From Mycolicibacterium thermoresistibile (GTDB lineage Bacteria; Actinomycetota; Actinomycetes; Mycobacteriales; Mycobacteriaceae): a stretch of 64,000 bases of DNA. Numbering within the stretch: position 1 is the first letter of the stretch; each line of letters begins with the position of its first letter. The position numbers and the translations under genes were made by a program. The notes under the pieces are model-generated. The model was not told the DNA's origin, did not search any database, and saw nothing but the letters and a program-made list of their open reading frames with translations. Below, one piece after another: positions 1 to 6,024 of this stretch. Location: assembly GCF_900187065.1 (NCBI RefSeq), contig NZ_LT906483.1:4030001-4094000 (forward strand). Reading direction: 5' to 3'.

Positions 1-1
1 G

Positions 2-220
2 CTCGCGGCCACCGGCGCGGGCGCCGCGGTGGTGTCGCTGGGCGTCGGGCTGGCTGGTGCCGCATCGGCCTCGGCTGCTCCCGCGGTGTGCGTGAGCGGT
101 CCCTACGGACTCGCCCACGCCTGTGTGGAGCATCCGGGCTGGGTCAAGCCATGGCACCCGGGGCCGCCGCCCAAGCACTGGAAGCACGCCAAGCATCATC
201 ATCACAAGCACTGGCACTGA
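2..220 (+). CDS. C-terminal part of a small secreted His-rich protein (5' end outside window)
   Basis: The window opens inside a signal peptide: the frame reads an Ala/Gly/Val-rich hydrophobic stretch ending in ASASA before APAVCV, a typical Sec signal-peptidase site. The mature protein would be only about 47 residues, with two cysteines (VCVSG and HACVE), a Pro-rich middle and a tail dominated by His, Lys and Trp (HHHHKHWH at the very end). The His cluster suggests metal binding in the cell envelope, but this is inference; I recognise no family. A strong terminator follows the stop at once. The true start lies upstream of the window, so the in-frame GTGs at 29 and 32 are probably internal codons. 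Confidence 0.7.
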   Translation, partial: LAATGAGAAVVSLGVGLAGAASASAAPAVCVSGPYGLAHACVEHPGWVKPWHPGPPPKHWKHAKHHHHKHWH

Positions 221-232
221 GCCGGTGTGGAG

Positions 233-270
233 ACGCCGCGCGGGTCATCGACCCGCGCGGCGTTTGTTTT
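233..270 (+). terminator. Rho-independent terminator
   Basis: A perfect 13-bp stem (233-245 with 251-263) closes a 5-nt loop and is followed by a T-rich tract (TTTGTTTT). It sits 12 nt after the stop of the His-rich secreted protein and insulates it from the heat-shock gene. A U-tail like this is uncommon in mycobacteria. Confidence 0.88.
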
Positions 271-298
271 CCACCCGAATCCACCTTCGCATCGCACC

Positions 299-329
299 CG
301 GATCGCGACCGGATCGCGACCGGATCGCG
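299..329. repeat. 11-bp tandem repeat, about 2.8 copies
   Basis: CGGATCGCGAC occurs twice in tandem (299-309, 310-320), followed by the first nine bases of a third copy (321-329). It lies in the spacer between the terminator and the CIRCE element. No function can be assigned. Confidence 0.8.
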
Positions 330-375
330 CCCCATAGGGCGGGAACTCGCACGGACGAAAATTTGCCCGAAGTTC

Positions 376-402
376 TTAGCACTCTCTGCCAGAGAGTGCT
401 AA
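376..402 (+). promoter_or_regulatory. CIRCE element (HrcA operator) of the small heat-shock gene
   Basis: TTAGCACTC-N9-GAGTGCTAA is an exact match to the CIRCE consensus, the operator of the repressor HrcA. A likely -10 hexamer TAATAT (400-405) overlaps the right arm, so HrcA would block RNA polymerase. The start of the downstream hsp18-type gene is 68 nt further on. An 8-bp hairpin with a GGG loop (428-446) lies in the predicted 5' leader, 10 nt before the Shine-Dalgarno sequence. Confidence 0.95.
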
Positions 403-470
403 TATCACAGTGCACAGTGGTTGAGCCGCCCGCCAGGGTGGCGGGCCTGGGATCGCAGGAGGTGATTGCT

Positions 471-920
471 GTGCTTCGATTCGATCCGTTCTCCGATCTC
501 GATGAATGGGCCCGCAGCATGCTGAGCACCCAGGTCGGTTCGAATCGCGCTCCGCGGTTCATGCCGATGGATCTGTGCAAGATCGACGACCACTACGTGC
601 TGACCGCCGACCTGCCCGGTGTCGATCCCGGCTCGGTCGACGTCAGCGTCGAGAACGGCATGCTGACGATTTCGGCGCACCGTTCCGCACGGTCGGACGA
701 GTCGGCGCAGTGGCTCGCCAATGAGAGATTCTTCGGCAACTTCCGCCGGCAGATCTCGCTCGGCGAGGGCGTCGACACGTCGGCGATCAAGGCGACGTAC
801 GAGAACGGCGTATTGACGGTCACCATCCCGTTGGCCGAGAGCGCCAAGCCGCGCAAGATCGCCGTCGAGCGCGCCGGCGAGCAGAAGACCATCGAGGCGG
901 CCACCGTCGACGCCGAATAA
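471..920 (+). CDS. hsp18: Small heat-shock protein, Hsp20/alpha-crystallin family (Hsp18-like)
   Basis: This 149-residue ATP-independent chaperone should hold unfolding proteins in the cytoplasm. The N-terminus (MLRFDPFSDLDEW) and the MPMD motif near residue 29 resemble the M. leprae 18-kDa antigen rather than Hsp16.3/HspX. The alpha-crystallin domain spans about residues 28-130, with the closing strand pair ENGVLTVTIP, and the C-terminal tail is short. The GTG start at 471 is preceded by a near-perfect Shine-Dalgarno AGGAGGTGAT at 457-466; longer in-frame starts upstream would cross the CIRCE operator and are rejected. HrcA/CIRCE control predicts heat induction. Confidence 0.93.
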   Translation: MLRFDPFSDLDEWARSMLSTQVGSNRAPRFMPMDLCKIDDHYVLTADLPGVDPGSVDVSVENGMLTISAHRSARSDESAQWLANERFFGNFRRQISLGEGVDTSAIKATYENGVLTVTIPLAESAKPRKIAVERAGEQKTIEAATVDAE

Positions 921-936
921 TGACCCCCACACCGGT

Positions 937-963
937 CCGCAGCGGGCGTGCTACCCGCTGCGG
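937..963. terminator. Stem-loop between convergent genes
   Basis: A perfect 10-bp GC-rich stem (937-946 with 954-963) closes a 7-nt loop. It starts 16 nt after the hsp18 stop and overlaps the stop codon of the convergent membrane-protein gene. There is no T-tract on either strand, the usual form of candidate mycobacterial bidirectional terminators. Confidence 0.55.
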
Positions 964-1388
964 ATCCGTCTGGTGCCGGGGTCCGCCCACGCGGTGACCA
1001 ACGCCCACACCGACAACAGCACCGCGAGTGCCGCGACCCCGGCACCGAGGTAGAAGCCGTATCCCGCCGACACCGGCGGTTGCACATAGAGCCGGTGGTA
1101 CCAGAAGGTCAGTCCGGCCAGAAGCAGTGAGATGGTCAGCGCCGCAACGGAGGCCACCCGCGGCGACAGTTCCCGTGCGACCATCGCACCGGCGACGATC
1201 AACATCGCCGCCGACAACACGATCAGCTGGCCCACACCGAATCCGGGCGGCACCACGTCGAGTTCTCCCACCACACCGCCGATCGCATTGGCGCGTCCGT
1301 CATCGGACATCAGCCAGGGCAGATACGCCAGCACGGCCAGCAACGCCCCGCACAACGCGACCAACCAACCGGGACGCAGGGTTCTCAT
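951..1388 (-). CDS. Four-helix integral membrane protein, unknown function
   Basis: I do not recognise this 145-residue protein. It has four hydrophobic segments: about residues 8-24, 50-70, 77-94 and 113-134 (ALAVLLSVWALV). A polar periplasmic-type loop lies between the first two, and the C-terminus is basic. I chose the ATG at 1388 (MRTLRPGW) because it places basic residues just before helix 1; a GTG at 1409 would add seven residues. Neither has a clear Shine-Dalgarno. The gene stands alone, convergent with hsp18 and divergent from the cupin gene. Confidence 0.6.
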   Translation of the reverse strand: MRTLRPGWLVALCGALLAVLAYLPWLMSDDGRANAIGGVVGELDVVPPGFGVGQLIVLSAAMLIVAGAMVARELSPRVASVAALTISLLLAGLTFWYHRLYVQPPVSAGYGFYLGAGVAALAVLLSVWALVTAWADPGTRRIRSG

Positions 1389-1466
1389 GGCGTCGAGACT
1401 ATCGACCACGCCGGAACCCGCCCGGAGGGCTTTAGGGTGAGGGGTCCACGCGAGAGGTGGTGGGAA

Positions 1467-1925
1467 ATGACCGAACTACCCGACTGGGCCCGCAGGCTCG
1501 ATCTGTCGCCTCACCCCGAGGGTGGCTGGTACCGGGAGACCTGGCGCAGCGACCTGACGGTTCCGCAGGCGGTGCTGCCGCCGGACTACACCGGGCCGCG
1601 CAGCGCCGGAACCGCGATCCTGTTCCTGCTCATGCCCCGTCAGCAGTCGGCCTGGCACACCGTGCGCAGCACTGAGCTGTGGATGTACCACCGGGGCAGT
1701 CCGTTGCTGCTCGAGTTCGGGCCGGACCGGGCCCGCGCGACCATCCACCTGCTCGGCGGCGACCTCGACGCCGGTCACTCCCCGCAGCTGGTGGTGCCGC
1801 CCGGCCATTGGCAACGGGCCCGGCCGGACGGCGACCAACCGACACTGGTCAGCTGCGTGGTGGTTCCCGGGTTCGACTTCGCCGACTTCGAACTGGCCCC
1901 CACCAGGGACCGGGCCGGCGGCTAG
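1467..1925 (+). CDS. Cupin-fold protein, DUF985 (cupin_5) family
   Basis: This 152-residue protein has the HPEGGWYRETW opening and the WHTVRSTELWMYHRG core typical of the DUF985 cupin family, followed by the PPGHWQRARP segment. Family members are small soluble single-domain cupins of uncertain, probably sugar- or metal-related function; no reaction can be stated. The ATG at 1467 follows GAGAGGTGG, a reasonable Shine-Dalgarno, and is preferred over an in-frame GTG at 1437. Its stop codon shares three bases with the stop of the convergent VOC gene. Confidence 0.8.
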   Translation: MTELPDWARRLDLSPHPEGGWYRETWRSDLTVPQAVLPPDYTGPRSAGTAILFLLMPRQQSAWHTVRSTELWMYHRGSPLLLEFGPDRARATIHLLGGDLDAGHSPQLVVPPGHWQRARPDGDQPTLVSCVVVPGFDFADFELAPTRDRAGG

Positions 1926-2692
1926 TTCACCGACGACAGGTTGAACGCGGCCCCGGTGGGATCGGCGGCCGCCGCGAGCCGTCCGTAGGGAGTGTCCTCG
2001 GCCTCCCGCACGACGGTCCCGCCGTTGGCCACGATGACCTCCAACGCCTTGTCGACGTCGTCGGCGCCGAGGAAGAACACCCAACTCGGCGGCGCGCCCT
2101 CCGGCAGGACACGGCTGCCGTCCATCACCCCGAGCAGGTCTTCACCGTCGAACGCCGCTGTGGCATAACGGAACTCGTCGGTGTCGGACACCAGCTGGGT
2201 CTGCCACCCGAACACCGTGCGGTAGAAGTCCAGCGCGGCGCCGAAGTCGCGGGTGGTCAGCTGGTGCCACACGGGCGCGCCGGGCTCACCCACGACCTCG
2301 AAACCCTGGTGCCCGATCGGCTGCCACAGCCCGAACACCCCGCCGGTCGGGTCGCTGAGCATCGCCATCCAGCCCTTGTCCTTGACTTCCATCGGGGCCA
2401 TGCAGCTGGTGCCGCCGGCCGCGGTGGCAGCCGCGAGCGTCGCGTGGATGTCGGCGGTGTGCAGGTAGGTGGTCCAGCCGTCCGGGGCGTTCCACTGCGG
2501 ATCGTTGCGCATCAGCCCGGCGACCGGCCGGCCCTGGCTGAACGCGTTGACGTAGCCCCCGTAATCGGGGCCGGCGGATTCGAACGTCCAGCCGAACACC
2601 GCGCCGTAGAACTGCAGCGCGCGGTCGAGATCGGAGGTGCCGAGGTCGATCCAGATCGGTGCGCCCAGCGGGGCGCCGTGACGGAGGGGCAC
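1922..2692 (-). CDS. Two-domain VOC (glyoxalase-fold) protein, CFP32/Rv0577-like
   Basis: The 256-residue product contains two vicinal-oxygen-chelate domains (about 5-122 and 130-256). Each opens with a W-x-x-L..DF/DL..A..FY..VFGW pattern (IWIDLGTSDLDRALQFYG; WHQLTTRDFGAALDFY) and closes with DPTG. This matches the architecture of M. tuberculosis Rv0577 (CFP32/TB27.3), a glyoxalase-like protein whose substrate is uncertain. The GTG at 2692 is chosen because AAGGAG sits 7 nt upstream; an upstream in-frame start would add 18 residues without homology. It faces the cupin gene and lies 78 nt downstream of the amidohydrolase gene. Confidence 0.85.
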   Translation of the reverse strand: MPLRHGAPLGAPIWIDLGTSDLDRALQFYGAVFGWTFESAGPDYGGYVNAFSQGRPVAGLMRNDPQWNAPDGWTTYLHTADIHATLAAATAAGGTSCMAPMEVKDKGWMAMLSDPTGGVFGLWQPIGHQGFEVVGEPGAPVWHQLTTRDFGAALDFYRTVFGWQTQLVSDTDEFRYATAAFDGEDLLGVMDGSRVLPEGAPPSWVFFLGADDVDKALEVIVANGGTVVREAEDTPYGRLAAAADPTGAAFNLSSVN

Positions 2693-2770
2693 GATATCTC
2701 TCCTTCGGATGGGGAACGTGTCACCGGTATGGACCGTCCGGGCCACCGGAACTCATCGGCCCCGGCCGGA

Positions 2771-3661
2771 TCAGGCCCCGGACCCGATGCCGAGCACGCG
2801 CAGCGCGTTCTCCTTGTAGACGAGCGGCAGCACCGCGGGGTCGATGTCGAGCGTGTCGAAGTCGCGCCGCCACCGGTCCAGCTTGATGTAGGGAAAGTCG
2901 GTGCCGAACAGCACCTTGGTGCGCAGCTGCCGGCCGATCGCCCGGACCAGTTGCGGCGGAAAGTACTTCGGCGACCAGCCGGACAGGTCCACGTACACGT
3001 TGGCCTTGTGCGCGGCGACGGCGATCTGGGCGTCCACCCACGGCACCGCCGGGTGGGCCATGACGATCGTCAACTCCGGGAAATCGGCGGCCACGTCGTC
3101 GAGCAGCATCGGATCGGAGTAGCGCAGTTTGATGCCGTGCCCGCCGGGAAGCCCCGATCCGAGACCCGTCTGCCCGGTGTGGAACAGGGCGGGCACCCCG
3201 GCCTCGGCGATCGCCTCGTAGATCGGGTAGAACACCCGGTCGTTCGGTTCGAACGCCTGGAAGCTGGGGTGGAACTTGAACCCTTTGACACCGTGGTCGC
3301 GGACCTGTTCGCGCACCCGGCGCACCGCGTGCCGCCCCTGCCACGGGTCCACGCTGCCGAACGGGATCAGCACGTCGTTGTTGCGGGCCGCACCCGCCAC
3401 CAGGTCCTCGATCGAGTTCGGCGGGTGCCCCATCCCGGACTGCGCGTCGATGGTGAACACCACTGCGGCGATGTTCGCCCGGCGGTAGTAGTCGGCCACG
3501 GCGTCGACGTCGGCCGGCGGCCCCGCATCCATCTTGAAGTACGCCGTGGTGGCGGCGACCAGTTCGTCGTCGTAGGCCTGGTGCCCGTGGCAGTCGATCT
3601 CGATGTGCGCGTGCATGTCGATCGCGGTCACCGCGTCGAAGTCAACCCCGTATTCGTACAC
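2771..3661 (-). CDS. Amidohydrolase (PF04909/ACMSD-like metal-dependent hydrolase)
   Basis: This 296-residue TIM-barrel hydrolase has the metal ligands of amidohydrolase_2 proteins: DMHAH near residue 15, a KGFKFHP strand, MAHPAVPWV and the C-terminal GTDFPY aspartate. Relatives hydrolyse or decarboxylate carboxylated rings or lactones; the substrate here is unknown. The start is a GTG at 3661, exactly 7 nt after a TAGTCT -10 hexamer, which points to a leaderless transcript. An open frame continues upstream through the ClpC-N gene but encodes unrelated Arg-rich sequence. It lies just downstream of the HTH/ClpC-N pair with its own promoter. Confidence 0.82.
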   Translation of the reverse strand: MYEYGVDFDAVTAIDMHAHIEIDCHGHQAYDDELVAATTAYFKMDAGPPADVDAVADYYRRANIAAVVFTIDAQSGMGHPPNSIEDLVAGAARNNDVLIPFGSVDPWQGRHAVRRVREQVRDHGVKGFKFHPSFQAFEPNDRVFYPIYEAIAEAGVPALFHTGQTGLGSGLPGGHGIKLRYSDPMLLDDVAADFPELTIVMAHPAVPWVDAQIAVAAHKANVYVDLSGWSPKYFPPQLVRAIGRQLRTKVLFGTDFPYIKLDRWRRDFDTLDIDPAVLPLVYKENALRVLGIGSGA

Positions 3662-3674
3662 GCCACCGAGACTA
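3662..3674 (-). promoter_or_regulatory. Leaderless -10 promoter of the amidohydrolase gene
   Basis: On the minus strand TAGTCT (3674-3669) is followed by 7 nt and then the GTG start, the spacing expected when transcription begins on the start codon. No convincing -35 is visible. Confidence 0.55.
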
Positions 3675-3696
3675 GGGGTCGCGGGCCCGGACCGGG

Positions 3697-4260
3697 TCAG
3701 GCGGCCGCGTCCAGCAGTCCGTCGATGTCGGCGCGCAGCCGCCGTACGTCGACGTGCTCGGTGATCAGCTCCAGCGTGTGATCGTCCCCGCCGCGCAGGA
3801 TGCCCAGCAGCACGTGTTCGGAGTCGATCACGGAGTCCTTGTGCGCGATGGCTTCCCGCAGCGCCAGCTCGAGTGTCTTCTTGGCGGGCTTGGTGAACGG
3901 GAGGTGCCGGCGGCGGCGCCGCCGCCCGGACCGGCGCAGCGCACCGTCCCACGCATCGGGTCCGAAGCTGCGCGCCACACTGTCGCGCACGGCGTGCAGG
4001 TCGATGCCGATCGCGCGCAGCGCCTCGGCGTCGCGTTCGAACGTCTCGTCGTCGGGGTTGTCCGCCGACGCGATCCGGCCCCGGACCGCTTCGGCGGTGA
4101 GCCCGTGGCGGGCGAGCAGCGCGCCGAGGTCGCGTCCGGCGCTCTGCAGCACCCCGACCAACAGGTGTTCGGGCCGGATCTCGTCGCACTCCAGCTCGCG
4201 CGCCTCCTCCTGGGCCAGCACCACCGCCACCCGCGCGTGGCGGCTGAACCGCTCGAACAT
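3697..4260 (-). CDS. Stand-alone Clp N-terminal-domain protein (ClpC-N/ClpC2-like)
   Basis: The 187-residue product consists only of the ClpC-type substrate/adaptor-binding N-domain. The first repeat (residues 1-66) begins MFERFSRHARVAVVLAQEEA, and the second (about 122-185) begins FTKPAKKTLELALREA. Between them is a basic stretch with six consecutive arginines (RRRRRR). No AAA+ ATPase module follows. M. tuberculosis ClpC2 has a comparable ATPase-less design and protects ClpC1 from N-domain-binding antibiotics such as cyclomarin; a similar decoy or adaptor role is inferred here. The ATG lies 2 nt after the stop of the HTH gene, so the two are translated from one mRNA. Confidence 0.85.
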   Translation of the reverse strand: MFERFSRHARVAVVLAQEEARELECDEIRPEHLLVGVLQSAGRDLGALLARHGLTAEAVRGRIASADNPDDETFERDAEALRAIGIDLHAVRDSVARSFGPDAWDGALRRSGRRRRRRHLPFTKPAKKTLELALREAIAHKDSVIDSEHVLLGILRGGDDHTLELITEHVDVRRLRADIDGLLDAAA

Positions 4261-4262
4261 CG

Positions 4263-4472
4263 TCAGCCCCTCCGGTTGTACTTCTGGTGTACGGCCTGAC
4301 GGCTGACGCCGAGCGAGTCGGCGATGGCCTGCCAGCTCCAGCCCTGCGCGCGGGCGTTCGCGACGTGGATCGCCTCGAGCCGTTCCTGGAGGCGGCGCAG
4401 TGCGCGCACCGCCTCCAGCCCGACGGCGGGATCCACGCTGGCCATCGCCTCGGTCGTCGGCTCAGCGCTCAT
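4263..4472 (-). CDS. Small helix-turn-helix protein, probable autoregulator
   Basis: This 69-residue protein has an N-terminal acidic helix, a leucine/arginine-rich helix (LRRLQERLEAIHV) and a C-terminal HTH reading WSWQAIADSLGVSRQAVHQKY. The length and HTH resemble the small regulators often encoded just before ClpC-N-type genes in actinobacteria. The ATG at 4472 begins 6 nt after the -10 hexamer, so the transcript is probably leaderless. It likely binds the palindromes over its own promoter and controls itself and the ClpC-N gene; this is inference from gene order and promoter structure. Confidence 0.8.
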   Translation of the reverse strand: MSAEPTTEAMASVDPAVGLEAVRALRRLQERLEAIHVANARAQGWSWQAIADSLGVSRQAVHQKYNRRG

Positions 4473-4474
4473 GC

Positions 4475-4520
4475 CGTCAAGTTATCTTGACGACAGGAGT
4501 GTGTCAAGGAAAGTTGACAC
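4475..4520 (-). promoter_or_regulatory. Consensus leaderless promoter embedded in two palindromic operators
   Basis: On the minus strand TTGACA (4507-4502) and TAACTT (4484-4479) are 17 nt apart and the ATG begins 6 nt after the -10. This is an unusually good SigA-type promoter for a mycobacterium. Two inverted repeats overlap it: CGTCAAG-N4-CTTGACG (4475-4492) covers the -10 and start region, and GTGTCAA-N6-TTGACAC (4501-4520) covers the -35. Both share TCAA/TTGA half-sites, so one dimeric repressor could occlude both hexamers. Confidence 0.8.
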
Positions 4521-4548
4521 GTTTGCCGCGGCGCGGACCGGGTCCCGG

Positions 4549-5973
4549 TCAGGAGGGTGAGTAGCCGAGGATCGCCTTGGTCTCCAGATACTCGTGGAAG
4601 CCGTAATCGCTCCACTCCCGGCCGTTTCCGCTGCGCTTGTAGCCACCGAACGGGGCGTTCAGGTCGAATCCGTGGTTGATGGCGATCGATCCGGCGCGGA
4701 TCCGGCGGGCCAGCGCACGGGCCTGTTCGAGGTCCGAGCCGGACACGTAGCCGGCCAACCCGTAGTCGGTGTCGTTGGCGATCTCGATCGCGTCGTCGAG
4801 GTCGTCGTACCCGAGGATGCACAGCACCGGCCCGAAGATCTCCTCCCGGGCGATCGTCATGTCGTTCTTGACGTTGGCGAACACCGTCGGCTTGACGTAG
4901 TAGCCCACCTCCAGCCCGTCGGGCCGGCCCGGTCCGCCGACGACGACGGTGGCGCCCTCGTCGATGCCCTGCTGGATGAGCCGCTGGATCTTGTCGAACT
5001 GCACCCGCGACACCACCGGGCCGATCGCGGTCTTGTTGTCCGGATCGCCGACGGCCACCTGTGCGGCGGTCTCCCGGGCGATCTCGATCGCCTCGTCCAT
5101 CCGGGAGTTCGGCACCAGCATCCGCGACGGCGCGTTGCAGCTCTGCCCGGAGTTGAGCATCATCGTGGTCACCCCGGCGGTCACACTCTTGGCGAAGTCG
5201 GCGTCGTCGAGCACGATGTTGGCGCTCTTGCCGCCGAGCTCCTGGGTGACCCGCTTGACCGTCGGCGCGGCGTTGCGGGCCACGTCGACACCGGCGCGCG
5301 TCGACCCGGTGAACGACACCAGGTCGACGTCGGGATGGCTGGACAGCGCCACCCCCACCCCGGGCCCGTCGCCGAAGACCATGTTGTACACCCCGGCGGG
5401 CACCCCCGCGGTGTCGAGGATCTCGGTGAAGATCTGACCCGAATACGGCGCCACCTCAGAGGGTTTGAGCACCATGGTGCAGCCGGTGGCCAACGCCGGG
5501 AACACCTTGCAGGCGATCTGGTTGAGCGGCCAGTTCCAGGGCGTGATCAGCCCGCACACCCCGATCGGCTCCTTGACCACCAGGGTGGCGCCGCGCTGCT
5601 CCTCGAAGGAGAAGTTCTTCAGCACGTCGATCGCCGTGGTCAGATGGCCGAGGCCCATGTTGACCTGCGGACCCTTGGCCAGCGACGGCGGTGCGCCCAT
5701 CTCCTCGTGCACGGCGTCGGCCAGGTCGGCTGAGCGCTTCTGGTATTCGGCGAGGATGCCCTGCAGCAGTTCGAGACGTTCCTCGCGGCTGGACTGCGAC
5801 CACGCCGGGAATGCGCGCCGAGCGGCCCTCACCGCGTTGTCGACGTCGGTCGCCGAGCCGATCGCGATCCTGCCGGAAACCTCCTCGGTGGCGGGATCGT
5901 CCACGTCCAGCGTCTTGAGATCGACCGGATCCACCCAGGCGCCGTCGATGTAGAACTTCAGATATTCGCGCAT
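4549..5973 (-). CDS. NAD(P)-dependent aldehyde dehydrogenase
   Basis: This 474-residue cytoplasmic enzyme should oxidise an aldehyde to the carboxylate. The catalytic cysteine is at about residue 279 (SGQSC), the general-base glutamate at about 245 (TQELGGKS) and the transition-state asparagine at about 147 (TPWNWP); FTGST marks the Rossmann fold. The ATG at 5973 has GGAGG 8 nt upstream and is preferred over a GTG at 5988. It is the last gene of the long minus-strand catabolic operon, 51 nt after the ThDP-enzyme gene, so it may dispose of the aldehyde that enzyme releases. Substrate specificity cannot be read from the sequence. Confidence 0.92.
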   Translation of the reverse strand: MREYLKFYIDGAWVDPVDLKTLDVDDPATEEVSGRIAIGSATDVDNAVRAARRAFPAWSQSSREERLELLQGILAEYQKRSADLADAVHEEMGAPPSLAKGPQVNMGLGHLTTAIDVLKNFSFEEQRGATLVVKEPIGVCGLITPWNWPLNQIACKVFPALATGCTMVLKPSEVAPYSGQIFTEILDTAGVPAGVYNMVFGDGPGVGVALSSHPDVDLVSFTGSTRAGVDVARNAAPTVKRVTQELGGKSANIVLDDADFAKSVTAGVTTMMLNSGQSCNAPSRMLVPNSRMDEAIEIARETAAQVAVGDPDNKTAIGPVVSRVQFDKIQRLIQQGIDEGATVVVGGPGRPDGLEVGYYVKPTVFANVKNDMTIAREEIFGPVLCILGYDDLDDAIEIANDTDYGLAGYVSGSDLEQARALARRIRAGSIAINHGFDLNAPFGGYKRSGNGREWSDYGFHEYLETKAILGYSPS

Positions 5974-6024
5974 GCCCTCATCCTCCACTATTCGCGGTCG
6001 CTCGCGATCCGATTCCCGGCCGCG

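Noticed and set aside
2771..4189. Long amidohydrolase frame starting inside the ClpC-N gene
   Set aside because: The first 175 codons are Arg/Ala-rich shadow of the ClpC-N gene; the GTG at 3661 has a leaderless promoter and begins the real family.
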